The position numbers were made by a program, and so were the translations under genes. A stretch of DNA of 64,000 bases from Streptomyces cyaneochromogenes (GTDB taxonomy: Bacteria > Actinomycetota > Actinomycetes > Streptomycetales > Streptomycetaceae). The DNA is taken from positions 8,308,001 to 8,372,000 of the forward strand of contig NZ_CP034539.1 in NCBI RefSeq assembly GCF_003963535.1, given 5' to 3'. Of the stretch, positions 8,031 to 16,780 are shown piece by piece. The notes beneath the pieces are model-generated. The model worked only from the letters and a program-made list of their open reading frames with translations. It did no database searches and was not told the origin of the DNA. Every line of letters starts with the position of its first letter. Positions within the stretch are counted from its first letter, which is position 1.

Positions 8031-11000
8031 ATCGTCGGACTCGGCTGCCGCTTCCCCGGCGCCCGGGACAGCCAGGCCTACTGGCAGCTCCTCCTCGGCG
8101 GAGAGCGGCAGTTCGCCCCGGTGCCCGAGGACCGCTGGAACCACGACACGTTCCACGCCCCCGCCGACCGCCGCGCCGCCGACTCCGCCTACACCGACCA
8201 GGTCGCCTTTCTGGACGAGGTGGACCGCTTCGCCGCCCTGCACTACGGCCTGCCGCCACGCCGCGTCGAGGCCATGGACCCGCAGCACCGGCTGATGCTC
8301 GACGTGACCCGCGAGGCCCTCGACGACGCCGGGATGGGCCGGGGCGGCTTCGACCGGGAGAACACCGGCGTCTTCTTCGGCCTGTCGGTGTCCGACTACA
8401 AGGAGCTCATGACGGCCCGCCTACGGGCCATCGCCCTCGCCGACGGGTCGCTCGGCGGCTTCGCCGACTCCGGCCTCGTGCAGGCGCTGAAGGACCGGGC
8501 CAACGAGCAGCTCGGCCCCGTCCAGACCTTCGCCCTGCCGGGGAGCCTGCTCAACATGGCGCCCGCCACCGTCAGCCGGCACTTCGGCCTCGGCGGCCCC
8601 AGCTTCGCCGTCGACGCCGCCTGCTCCAGCGCCCTGATCGCCCTCGACCAGGCCGTACTCCACCTGCGCAGCGGGTCCTGCACGACGGCCGTGGTCGGCG
8701 GTGTGTACCTCAGCCTCACCCCGGACAGCCTCGTCGGCTTCTCCCGCCTGGGCGCGCTGTCGGCCAACGGGGTGTGCCGCCCGTTCGACGAGCGGGCCGA
8801 CGGCTTCGTCCTCGGCGAGGGCGCCGGCGCCGTCGTCGTCCGGCCGCTGCGGGACGCACTCGCCGCCGGTGACCGGGTCTACGCCGTCATCAAGGGCATC
8901 GGCTCGGCGAACGACGGCACCGCCCCCGGGCCCCTGGTGCCCACCGCCGACGGCCAGCTGCGGGCCATGCGCCGCGCCTACACCGACGCGGGCGTCTCGC
9001 CCTCCGCCGTGGGCTTCATCGAGGCCCACGGCACGGGCACCTCCGTCGGCGACCGCGTCGAGGTGGAAGCGCTGCGTCGGCTGCGGACCGAGCACGCGGA
9101 CGGGGACCCCGCCCCCTGCCACCTCTCCTCGGGCAAGGCACTCATCGGGCACTCGCTGTCCGCGGCCGGTATCGCCGGGCTGATCAAGACGGCCCTGGTC
9201 GTGCACCACCGTACGGTCGTGCCGCAGCCCGACTTCAGCCCCCACCCGGAGCTCGGGCTGGACGCCGCGGGGCTGCGTGTCGCCGACACCGCCCGGCCGT
9301 GGCCGGGCGGCGACGTCCCGCGCCGCGCGGCCGTCAGCTCGTTCGGCTTCGGCGGTACGAACGTCCACGTGGTCCTCCAGGAGGCCCCGGCACCGGCCCC
9401 CGCACCACGGCCGGTCCGCACCAGGTCCGCGGCCGAGCCCCACCTCGCCCTGATCTCGGCAGGCGGGCAGGAGGCGCTCCAGGAGCACATCGGGGCGCTG
9501 CTCGACACCCTGGAGCACACACCCGCGCCGTCGATGGCCGCGGTGGCCCACACCCTGGGCGGCCGCGAGCCGCTGCCGAGCAGGCTCGCGATCGTGGCCG
9601 CCGACCCGGCCGAGTTCACCGAGCGGCTGCGGCGGGCACGTCGGCAGCTGGCCGACGGCGCCCGGGGCGATCTCGGCGACGGTGCCTACGCCGCCGACGC
9701 TCCGCTGCCGCCCGCCGAACGGCGCCTCGCCCTCCTCTTCCCCGGCCAGGGCAGTCAGCGGCCGGGCATGATGCGCGACCTCCACCAACGGTTCCCCGAG
9801 TTCCGGCGGACCGTCGACCAACTGGGCGCCGTGGCCCGGCAGGCCGCCGGCGTGGATGTCGCCGGTCTGCTGTACGGCGGGACGTCCGACGGCGTCGACG
9901 AGGACACGGAACTCGGGCTGCGGCTGACCGGCACGGAGGTGTGCCAGCCCCTGCTGGGCACCGTGCAGATCGCCGCCACCCGGCTGCTGGCCGCGTGCGG
10001 GGTCGCTCCCGACCTCGTACTCGGCCACAGCGTCGGGGAGTTCGCGGCGGCCGCGGCGGCCGGCGTCCTCACCGACGACGAGACCGTACGGCTGCTGGCC
10101 CACCGCGGTGCGGTGCTCCGAGAGGCGGAGGCCGAGCCCCGCGGCGGGATGCTCGCCGTGCAGACCGATGAGGAGACCTGCCGTGAGCTCGTGCGGGACA
10201 TCGACGACGTCTGGCTCGCCTGCTTCAACCAGCCGCGGCAGATCGTGGTCAGCGGCAGTGCGGAGGGGCTCGGCGCGCTGCGACGCGTCTGCGCGGAGGC
10301 AGGCGTCGTGACGGCGCCGCTGAACGTGTCGAACGCCTTCCACTCCCCGCGGCTCGCGAGGGCCGACGACGTCATGCGCGCGGACCTCGCGCGGCGTCCC
10401 CTCGCCGCTCCCCGCCTGCCGTTCGTCTCGGCGGTGAGCGGGACGGTGTGCGAGGAGCCCGGGCGGCTGCGCGAACTGTGGGCACGTCACGCGTCCGCGC
10501 CGGTCCGCTTCGGCGACGCCGTGCGCAGCGCCTACGACACGGGAGCCCGCGTCTTCCTCCAGGTGGCGGGCGGCGGTTCGCTCCTCACCTCGGTCCGCCG
10601 CAATCTCGCGGGCCAGGGCGACGTGCATGTCGTGGCCGCCGACGGCACGGCGCCGGACGACGCGTACGGATTCCTGCGGGCCCTTGGCCGGCTCGCGGTC
10701 CTGGGCGTCCCGGTCGACCCCCGGGCCCTGGTGCGGGAGCGGGACCGCCGGCTGCTGGACCTGCCGGTGGCGCGGCTGGAGGCACGGTCCTACTGGGTGC
10801 GGCAGCCGAAGCCCGCGTGCGACGAGCCCCGCCCCATTGCCTCGGTTCCGAACCCGACCGACACGTCGACAAACGACCCGAACAAGGAAAACCCCATGTA
10901 CGAACTGCTCGACCTGATCCAGCAGCAGGTGTCGGCTCTCAGGCGCCTCAGCGAGACACTGCCCGCGGCCGTTGCTCCCGCTCCCGTTCCCGCCCCCGCA

Positions 11001-12632
11001 CCCGCCCCCGCCCTCGTTCCGGCCCCCGTTCCCGCCCCGTCCTCCCAGCCGTGCGCCCCACCGGACGCCGAACCCCGCGCCGAGGCGGAGGACGCCGTGT
11101 TCGAACAGGTCGCCCGCATCAGCGCGTACCCGGTGGACCATCTGCGCCGCGACCAACTGCTGGTCGAGGAACTCGGCTTCGATTCGCTGATGCTGACCGA
11201 CCTGTTCGCGTCGCTCAAGCGTCGGTGGCCGTCCCTGACGGTCGACGAGGGAAGCGCCCGGCCGACGGTCGGAAGCGTCGTCGCGATGATCACGGGCACC
11301 GCCGAGACGGCCGAACCGGTCACACCGCCCACTCTCACGGTGGCTGCCCCCGCTGCCCCCGCTGCCCCCGCTGCCCCCGCAGCCCCCGCCCCAGCGGTCC
11401 CCGCACCCGCCGACGAGCAGACCCGCATCGAATGCTTCCCGGAGGTCACCGCACACCGGGACCGCATGGACATACTGGGCCGACTCCAGCTGCCCAACCC
11501 CTACTTCCTGGTCCACGAGGGCGGCATGACGGACCGTACGGTCGTAGACGGCCGGGAACTCATCTCCTTCTCCGGCTACAACTACCTGGGCCTGGCCACG
11601 CACCCCCAGGTGAGCGAGGCGGCCAAGGAAGCCGTCGAACGGTGCGGCACGTCGGCGTCCGCCAGCCGGCTGCTGTCCGGCAGCCGTCCGCTCCATGTGC
11701 GGCTGGAGACCGAACTCGCCCGCACACTCGGGACCGAGGACGCCATCACGATGGTGAGCGGACACGCCACCAACGTCACCGTGATCGGGCATCTCGTCGG
11801 GCCGGACGATCTGATCGTCCACGACGCGCTGGCCCACGACAGCGTCCTGCAGGGCTGCCGGCTCTCCGGCGCGACCCGGCGCCCCTTCCCGCACAACGAC
11901 GCCGCCGCCCTGGACGACCTCCTGGCCCGGGTCCGCCACCAGTACCGCCGGGTGCTCGTCGTGGTCGAGGGCGTGTACAGCATGGACGGCGACATCGCCG
12001 CCCTGCCGGACCTCATCGAGGTCAAGCGCCGGCACGGGGCGCTGCTGATGGTCGACGAGGCGCACAGCGTCGGGGTGCTCGGAGCCCGCGGACGCGGCGT
12101 CGGCGAGTACTTCGGCGTCGAGCGGGCGGACGTCGACCTGTGGATGGGCACGCTGTCCAAGGCGCTGGCCGGATGCGGCGGGTATGTCGCCGCGAACCGC
12201 ACCGTCGTCGAGTACCTCCGGTACACCGCGCCGGGCTTCGTCTACAGCGCGGGCATGACGCCCGCCAACGCGGCCGCCTCCCTCGCCGCACTGCGGCTGA
12301 TGCGGGCCGAGCCGGAGCGGCTCGCACGGCTGAGGGAGAACTCCGCGCTGTTCGTGCGCCTGGCCCGCGAGGCGGGCATCGACACCGGGGACAGCCAGGA
12401 CACACCGATCGTGCCGTGCGTCGTCGGGGACTCGGAGCGCACGCTGCGGCTGTCCCGGGCGCTCTTCGGGCTGGGCGTCAGCGTCAACCCGATCCTGTAC
12501 CCGGCGGTCCCCGAGGAGTTGGCCCGGCTGCGGTTCTTCGTCACCCGCGACCACACGCCCGACCAGATCCGGTTCACCGTGGGGGCGCTGGAGCGGGAGC
12601 TGCGGGACGTCGGCGTCGCCCGCGCCGCGTGA
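7956..12632 (+). CDS. Type I PKS fused to alpha-oxoamine synthase (KS-AT-ACP-AOS)
   Basis: A 1558-aa single-module megasynthase. KS (~22-480): active-site Cys223 in DAACSSAL, His358 in EAHGTGT, His399 in IGHSLSAAG. AT (~590-915): LFPGQGSQ, Ser692 in GHSVGEF, and NAFHS at ~790, which fits malonyl rather than methylmalonyl specificity. ACP (~1045-1118): phosphopantetheine Ser1077 in GFDSLM, flanked by two Ala/Pro-rich linkers. C-terminal PLP domain (~1180-1558): DEAHSVGVLG and Lys1402 in TLSKALAGCGG, as in 8-amino-7-oxononanoate and serine palmitoyltransferases. There is no KR, DH, ER or TE. Predicted chemistry: malonyl extension of an acyl starter, then PLP-dependent decarboxylative condensation with an amino acid, releasing an alpha-amino ketone. 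The gene is coupled to the MMPL exporter. The first ATG is given as start; in-frame alternatives lie in the tandem repeat. Confidence 0.9.
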   Translation: MNDIAMNDIAVNGTAVNDTALNDIAIVGLGCRFPGARDSQAYWQLLLGGERQFAPVPEDRWNHDTFHAPADRRAADSAYTDQVAFLDEVDRFAALHYGLPPRRVEAMDPQHRLMLDVTREALDDAGMGRGGFDRENTGVFFGLSVSDYKELMTARLRAIALADGSLGGFADSGLVQALKDRANEQLGPVQTFALPGSLLNMAPATVSRHFGLGGPSFAVDAACSSALIALDQAVLHLRSGSCTTAVVGGVYLSLTPDSLVGFSRLGALSANGVCRPFDERADGFVLGEGAGAVVVRPLRDALAAGDRVYAVIKGIGSANDGTAPGPLVPTADGQLRAMRRAYTDAGVSPSAVGFIEAHGTGTSVGDRVEVEALRRLRTEHADGDPAPCHLSSGKALIGHSLSAAGIAGLIKTALVVHHRTVVPQPDFSPHPELGLDAAGLRVADTARPWPGGDVPRRAAVSSFGFGGTNVHVVLQEAPAPAPAPRPVRTRSAAEPHLALISAGGQEALQEHIGALLDTLEHTPAPSMAAVAHTLGGREPLPSRLAIVAADPAEFTERLRRARRQLADGARGDLGDGAYAADAPLPPAERRLALLFPGQGSQRPGMMRDLHQRFPEFRRTVDQLGAVARQAAGVDVAGLLYGGTSDGVDEDTELGLRLTGTEVCQPLLGTVQIAATRLLAACGVAPDLVLGHSVGEFAAAAAAGVLTDDETVRLLAHRGAVLREAEAEPRGGMLAVQTDEETCRELVRDIDDVWLACFNQPRQIVVSGSAEGLGALRRVCAEAGVVTAPLNVSNAFHSPRLARADDVMRADLARRPLAAPRLPFVSAVSGTVCEEPGRLRELWARHASAPVRFGDAVRSAYDTGARVFLQVAGGGSLLTSVRRNLAGQGDVHVVAADGTAPDDAYGFLRALGRLAVLGVPVDPRALVRERDRRLLDLPVARLEARSYWVRQPKPACDEPRPIASVPNPTDTSTNDPNKENPMYELLDLIQQQVSALRRLSETLPAAVAPAPVPAPAPAPALVPAPVPAPSSQPCAPPDAEPRAEAEDAVFEQVARISAYPVDHLRRDQLLVEELGFDSLMLTDLFASLKRRWPSLTVDEGSARPTVGSVVAMITGTAETAEPVTPPTLTVAAPAAPAAPAAPAAPAPAVPAPADEQTRIECFPEVTAHRDRMDILGRLQLPNPYFLVHEGGMTDRTVVDGRELISFSGYNYLGLATHPQVSEAAKEAVERCGTSASASRLLSGSRPLHVRLETELARTLGTEDAITMVSGHATNVTVIGHLVGPDDLIVHDALAHDSVLQGCRLSGATRRPFPHNDAAALDDLLARVRHQYRRVLVVVEGVYSMDGDIAALPDLIEVKRRHGALLMVDEAHSVGVLGARGRGVGEYFGVERADVDLWMGTLSKALAGCGGYVAANRTVVEYLRYTAPGFVYSAGMTPANAAASLAALRLMRAEPERLARLRENSALFVRLAREAGIDTGDSQDTPIVPCVVGDSERTLRLSRALFGLGVSVNPILYPAVPEELARLRFFVTRDHTPDQIRFTVGALERELRDVGVARAA

Positions 12633-12671
12633 CTTGCCGGCCCCGCCCCGCGCCGTCGTCCGCGCACCGCG

Positions 12672-13880
12672 CTATTGACGGTACCCGCTCAGGAACCGTC
12701 CGATCCGCCCGATGGCCGCCTCCAGGTCCTCCGCGTACGGCAGGGTCAGGATCCGGAAGTGGTCGGGGGTCGGCCAGTTGAAGCCCGTACCCTGCACCAC
12801 CTGGATCTTCTCCCGCAGCAGCAGGTCCAGGACGAACTTCTCGTCGTCGTGGATCTTGTACACCTTGGGGTCGAGACGGGGGAACGCGTACAGCGAGCCC
12901 TTCGGCTTCACGCACGAGACGCCGGGGATCTCGTTGAGCTTCTCCCAGGCCACGTTGCGCTGTTCGTAGAGGCGGCCGCCGGGGGTGGTCAGCTCCCGGA
13001 TCGACTGGCGGCCGCCGAGGGCGGCCTGGATGGCGTACTGGGCGGGCGCGTTGGCGCACAGCCGCATGGAGGCCAGCATCGTCAGGCCCTCCAGGTAGTC
13101 CTTCGCGTGCTGCTTCGGGCCGGTGACGACGAGCCAGCCGGAGCGGAAGCCCGCCACCCGGTACGTCTTCGACAGGCCGCAGAAGGTGAGGACCACCAGG
13201 TCGGGGGCGAGGGCGGCGGCCGAGTGATGCACCGCGTCGTCGTAAAGGATCTGGTCGTAGATCTCGTCGGCGAACACCATCAGGCCGTGGCGGCGGGCGA
13301 GGTCGAGGATCCCCTCGATGACCTCCTTGGGGTAGACCGCGCCGGTGGGGTTGTTCGGGTTGATGATGACCACGGCCTTGGTGCGATCCGTGATCTTCGA
13401 CGCCATGTCGTCCAGGTCGGGGTACCAGTCGGCCTGCTCGTCGCAGAGGTAGTGCACGGCCTTGCCGCCGGCGAGGGTCGTCACCGCCGTCCACAGCGGG
13501 AAGTCCGGGGCGGGGATGAGGATCTCGTCGCCGTCCTCGATCAGCGCCTGTACGGCCATGGAGACCAGCTCGGACACACCGTTGCCGAGGAAGACGTCGT
13601 CGACACCCACCTCCAGGCCGAGCGTCTGATAGCGCTGGGCCACGGCCCGGCGGGCGGAGAGGATGCCGCGCGAGTCGGTGTAGCCGTGCGCCTGGGGGAG
13701 CATCCGGATCATGTCCTGGAGGATCTCCTCCGGCGCCTCGAAGCCGAAGAGCGCGGGGTTGCCCGTGTTCAGGCGCAGGACGCTGTGGCCCGCCTCTTCC
13801 AGCGCGTTCGCGTGCTCGATCACCGGGCCGCGGATCTCGTAACAGACCTCGCTCAGCTTGCTCGACTGCCGGAACTCCAT
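12672..13880 (-). CDS. PLP-dependent aminotransferase, alanine transaminase (AlaA) type
   Basis: A 402-aa class I/II aminotransferase. NTGNPALFGFEAPEEIL near residue 40, INPNNPTGAVYPKEV (~180), the DEIYDQILYD element and PLP-binding Lys238 in GLSKTYRVAGFRSGW are all present. The pattern and length match the AlaA/alanine-glutamate transaminase group, which interconverts alanine and pyruvate with 2-oxoglutarate. The gene is convergent with the PKS-AOS gene (39 bp apart) but not in its operon, so participation in that pathway is not implied. It is divergent from the HxlR gene at 13967, with two dyads in between. Confidence 0.87.
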   Translation of the reverse strand: MEFRQSSKLSEVCYEIRGPVIEHANALEEAGHSVLRLNTGNPALFGFEAPEEILQDMIRMLPQAHGYTDSRGILSARRAVAQRYQTLGLEVGVDDVFLGNGVSELVSMAVQALIEDGDEILIPAPDFPLWTAVTTLAGGKAVHYLCDEQADWYPDLDDMASKITDRTKAVVIINPNNPTGAVYPKEVIEGILDLARRHGLMVFADEIYDQILYDDAVHHSAAALAPDLVVLTFCGLSKTYRVAGFRSGWLVVTGPKQHAKDYLEGLTMLASMRLCANAPAQYAIQAALGGRQSIRELTTPGGRLYEQRNVAWEKLNEIPGVSCVKPKGSLYAFPRLDPKVYKIHDDEKFVLDLLLREKIQVVQGTGFNWPTPDHFRILTLPYAEDLEAAIGRIGRFLSGYRQ

Positions 13881-13909
13881 GCGCGCTCGCCCTCCGGTTT
13901 CGTGTGTTG

Positions 13910-13944
13910 CTTGGTTTTACCAAGTTCCGGCTTGGAAAGTCCAA
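13910..13944. promoter_or_regulatory. Tandem palindromes between the aminotransferase and HxlR genes
   Basis: Two adjacent dyads share a CTTGG start: CTTGG-TTTTA-CCAAG at 13910-13924, and TTGGA-AAG-TCCAA at 13932-13944. They are centred about one and a half to two helical turns apart in the gap between divergent genes. The placement suggests binding by the adjacent HxlR protein. Confidence 0.55.
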
Positions 13945-13966
13945 CGACATGTCTAGACTGCGTCGC

Positions 13967-14605
13967 ATGTCACCTCGCCGAAGCTACGACCAGTACTGTT
14001 CCGCCGCCCGCGCGCTCGACGTCGTCGGCGACCGCTGGACCCTGCTGATCGTCCGGGAGCTGCTGGCCGGCCCGCGGCGCTACACCGACCTGCACGCCGA
14101 TCTGCCGGGCGTCAGCACGGACGTACTCGCCTCTCGGCTGAAGGACATGGAGCGCGACGGCCTCTCCACGCGGCGCAAGCTGCCCCCGCCCGGAGCGGCG
14201 TACGTGTACGAACTCACCCGGCGCGGGCGGGAGTTGCTGCCGGTGCTCCAGGCGCTGGGGGAGTGGGGCCGGGCAGAGCTCGGCGAGCGGCGCCCCACCG
14301 ACGCCGTGCGCGCGCACTGGTTCGCGCTGCCGCTGCTGCGAGCCCTTCCGGCAGGCGGGGCGGGGGAGGGGGTCGTCGAGGTCCGGCTGGAGGAGGGGGA
14401 CTTCCATCTGTACGTCGGCGCCGAGGACGGGCCGGTCTACGGCGACGGGCCCGCTCCGGGGGAGCCGGACGCGCGACTGGTCCTGGACGCCGGGACGTGC
14501 GAGGCGCTCGCGCGAGGGGAGTTGAGTGTGGCCGACGCCGTGCGGGGCGGGCGGATCACGGTGAGCGGTGACGGCACGGTGGCCAAGGCCCTGCTCGCCG
14601 TCTGA
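13967..14605 (+). CDS. HxlR family regulator with C-terminal SCP2-like domain
   Basis: A 212-aa protein. SYDQYCSAARALDVVGDRWTLLIVREL (residues ~6-32) and YTDLHADLPGVSTDVLASRLKDMERDGL are the HxlR winged helix. The remaining ~100 residues (VVEVRLEEGDFHLYVGAEDG, then LVLDAGTCEALARGELSVADAV and ITVSGDGTVAKALLAV) match the SCP2/alkyl-sulfatase-C-like domain often attached to actinomycete HxlR regulators, possibly for binding a hydrophobic ligand. Family alignment favours the ATG at 13967; the ATG at 13949 has a better-spaced GGAAAG, but that lies inside the palindrome. It is divergent from the aminotransferase. Confidence 0.85.
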   Translation: MSPRRSYDQYCSAARALDVVGDRWTLLIVRELLAGPRRYTDLHADLPGVSTDVLASRLKDMERDGLSTRRKLPPPGAAYVYELTRRGRELLPVLQALGEWGRAELGERRPTDAVRAHWFALPLLRALPAGGAGEGVVEVRLEEGDFHLYVGAEDGPVYGDGPAPGEPDARLVLDAGTCEALARGELSVADAVRGGRITVSGDGTVAKALLAV

Positions 14606-14610
14606 GCAGC

Positions 14611-14648
14611 GCAGAGCCCGCCGTGCGGATGCGCACGGCGGGCTCTGC
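14611..14648. terminator. Bidirectional terminator hairpin (17-bp stem)
   Basis: A perfect 17-bp inverted repeat (GCAGAGCCCGCCGTGCG and its complement) with a four-base loop sits between the convergent HxlR gene (ends 14605) and the membrane-protein gene (ends 14666). It lacks a U-tract, as is usual for Streptomyces terminators. Confidence 0.85.
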
Positions 14649-14665
14649 ACATCGTTGACGATCCG

Positions 14666-15469
14666 TCAGGCTCCCGGCGGCACCCGGGACGGCCGTCCCG
14701 ACCCGCGCGTCAGCGCGTACCCGCCTATTCCCGCGAGCGCGGCCAGCACGCCGCCGAACGCCGTCCACACCCACCGGTCGGACCACCAACCGGAGGACCA
14801 GCCGTCACTGGGCTCGAGGCTCGCGAGCAGCGCCTCCTTGGTCGACTCCTCCTCGTCGCCCTGGGAGAGGACCCCCGCCCCCGGCACGAGCGGTGCCGCC
14901 AGGGCCCCGTCCACCGCCGCCGCGCCGCCGATGTCCTTGGAGTCGACCCGCACCTCGGCGTCGACCGGCAGCCCGAGGTCGGAGGTGGGCACGTCCACGG
15001 CCGTCAGCCGGAGGTAGTACGTGCCCGGCAGCGGGTCGTCGGCCCAGGGCTCCGACCAGGCCCGGACGGTGCGCAGCACGCAGGTCAGCTCCACCGAGGC
15101 GGCGTCCGCCGCGGCGGTGCGCGTCTGGGCCCCGTACTGGCAGGACTGGCGGCGCCGCAGGCCGTCGTACACGTCGATCTGCCATGCCTCCGTGGCGTGC
15201 GTGTCCGGCAGCTTCACCGTGGCCTTGACGGTGGGGCGCTGCCCGGCGTCCGCGGGGAACGACCAGTACAGGTAGTCGCCGGTGGAGGCGCTCGCGGTGG
15301 CCGTCTGCCCCTGCTCGATCTCGGTCGCCGTACGGAAGGAGGTGCCGGCCTCGGTCGGCGCGCCACTGTCCTGCGACGCGCTCGGGGACGGCGAGGAGTC
15401 GGCCGCGGCAGGGCCGGCGGCCAGCCCGAGCGTCAGCAGGGCCGCGCTCAGCACACGTGTGATCCGCAT
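14666..15469 (-). CDS. Secreted, membrane-anchored protein coupled to a VWA protein
   Basis: A 267-aa protein with a signal peptide (MRITRVLSAALLTLGLAAGPAAA), a Ser/Pro/Ala-rich stretch, a beta-rich extracellular domain (ATEIEQGQTATASASTGDYLYWSFPADAGQ), two paired cysteines (RRQSCQYG, ELTCVLR), and a C-terminal TM helix (WTAFGGVLAALAGIGGYAL) ending in a short basic tail. The middle region resembles pre-peptidase-like sandwich domains. Its start overlaps the VWA gene stop (TGATG), so the two proteins are probably made together and may form a cell-surface complex. No enzymatic motif is seen. Confidence 0.75.
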   Translation of the reverse strand: MRITRVLSAALLTLGLAAGPAAADSSPSPSASQDSGAPTEAGTSFRTATEIEQGQTATASASTGDYLYWSFPADAGQRPTVKATVKLPDTHATEAWQIDVYDGLRRRQSCQYGAQTRTAAADAASVELTCVLRTVRAWSEPWADDPLPGTYYLRLTAVDVPTSDLGLPVDAEVRVDSKDIGGAAAVDGALAAPLVPGAGVLSQGDEEESTKEALLASLEPSDGWSSGWWSDRWVWTAFGGVLAALAGIGGYALTRGSGRPSRVPPGA

Positions 15470-16737
15470 CAGTTGGTCCTCCAGACAGCGATCCGCCAGC
15501 GCGACACCCAGCCCCAGACAAGCCCGGCGAGGAAGCCGGCGAGGACCAGCGCGCCCAGCAGCCACCAGCCGCGCCCGAGCCCGAAGGCGGCCACGTCGCT
15601 CGACTCCGACGGCCCCTCCACGACGTCGACCGTCAGCTCCAGCGGCAGACCGGGCGAGGCCTGCACACCCGAGCCCGCCGAGAAGGAGTGGGTCACCTGG
15701 AGACACACGGTCTCGGGCGCGAGCTCGCCCTCCGCGCCCTCCTGTTCGGCCTTCGGGTAGCGCAGGCCCGTCGAGATCACATCGGTACGGCCGTTGCCCG
15801 CCGCCTCACCGCGGACGATCTCCCGGCCGCGTTCGGTCACCGCCCGCAGCAGCACACCGTACGAGGGGTTCACCGCCCGGTCGGCCGAGACGCTCACCGA
15901 GGCGCGCAGCTCCCAGCCGTGCGGGACCTTGACGCGGTACCAGCGCTGCTGCCCGAACTCCTCGCGGTCGGTGTACAGGCCGGACTTCAGCTCGGGCGCC
16001 TTCGCGCACTGGTCCGCGCCCGTCGTCGCGACCGGCGTCACCACCGGGTCGGCCGCCCGGTCCACCAACTGGTTGACCTTGTCGGCGAGTTCCTCGGTGT
16101 GCTCGACCGAGGTGAACGTCCCGCCGGTCGCCTCGGCGATGCAGCTCAGCTGCTGCCGCATCTTGGTGTTCGGGACCAGGCCGAGCGTGTCGATGGTCAG
16201 GCCGATGCCCTTGGCGGCGATCTCCCGGGCCACCTCGCACGGGTCGAGCGGGGCGCAGGTGTCCTCGCCGTCGCTGATCAGCACGATCCGCTTGGAGCCC
16301 TCGCCGCCGTCCAGGTCGTCGGCGGCCTTCAGCAGCGCGGGGCCGATCGGCGTCCAGCCGGTGGGCGCCAGGGTCGCCACCGCCGCCTTCGCCTCGGTGC
16401 GGTCGAGCGGGCCGACCGGGTAGAGCTGCGCGGTGTCCTTGCAGCCCGTCTTGCGGTCGTCGCCCGGGTAGTCGGCGCCCAGCGTGCGGATGCCGAGCTG
16501 GACCTCCTCGGGTGTCGCGTCGAGCACCTCGTTGAACGCCTGCTTCGCCGCGGCCATCCGCGACTGGCCGTCGATGTCCCGGGCCCGCATCGAGCCGCTC
16601 ACATCGAGGACGAGGTCGACCTTCGGCGCGGTCGCACTGGTCTCATCGGCAACCGCCCCGGCCGGGAACGCCATCCCGGCCGCGAGCGCGGCGAGCAGGG
16701 CGCAGGCCCCGGTCGCCAGCCGTGTTCTTGTGATCAT
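15469..16737 (-). CDS. Secreted VWA-domain protein with C-terminal membrane anchor
   Basis: A 422-aa protein. Signal peptide (~1-30), then a von Willebrand factor type A domain (~38-230) with an intact MIDAS: DVSGSM (DxSxS), a Thr in APTGWTPIGPALL, and an Asp in LISDGEDTC. A beta-domain follows (~240-380), then a TM helix (GWWLLGALVLAGFLAGLVWGW) and a basic cytoplasmic tail. It should bind a partner through a divalent metal on the outer face of the membrane. It forms a two-gene operon with the downstream membrane protein. The ligand is unknown. Confidence 0.85.
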   Translation of the reverse strand: MITRTRLATGACALLAALAAGMAFPAGAVADETSATAPKVDLVLDVSGSMRARDIDGQSRMAAAKQAFNEVLDATPEEVQLGIRTLGADYPGDDRKTGCKDTAQLYPVGPLDRTEAKAAVATLAPTGWTPIGPALLKAADDLDGGEGSKRIVLISDGEDTCAPLDPCEVAREIAAKGIGLTIDTLGLVPNTKMRQQLSCIAEATGGTFTSVEHTEELADKVNQLVDRAADPVVTPVATTGADQCAKAPELKSGLYTDREEFGQQRWYRVKVPHGWELRASVSVSADRAVNPSYGVLLRAVTERGREIVRGEAAGNGRTDVISTGLRYPKAEQEGAEGELAPETVCLQVTHSFSAGSGVQASPGLPLELTVDVVEGPSESSDVAAFGLGRGWWLLGALVLAGFLAGLVWGWVSRWRIAVWRTN

Positions 16738-16780
16738 CGGCGGATCTTATTGATCAGAGGTGTCCTGCTTCAAAACGAGC

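Noticed and set aside
10970..11400. Short repeated units resembling a small repeat array
   Set aside because: These are Ala/Pro codon repeats in the interdomain linkers around the ACP, not a CRISPR array.
8421..12554. A 1377-aa open frame antisense to the megasynthase
   Set aside because: It is a shadow of GC-rich third positions; the sense strand has complete KS, AT, ACP and AOS motifs and the antisense product has no recognisable domain.
12672..13880. The aminotransferase as part of the PKS-AOS pathway
   Set aside because: It is on the opposite strand, has its own divergent HxlR regulator and resembles housekeeping alanine transaminases.
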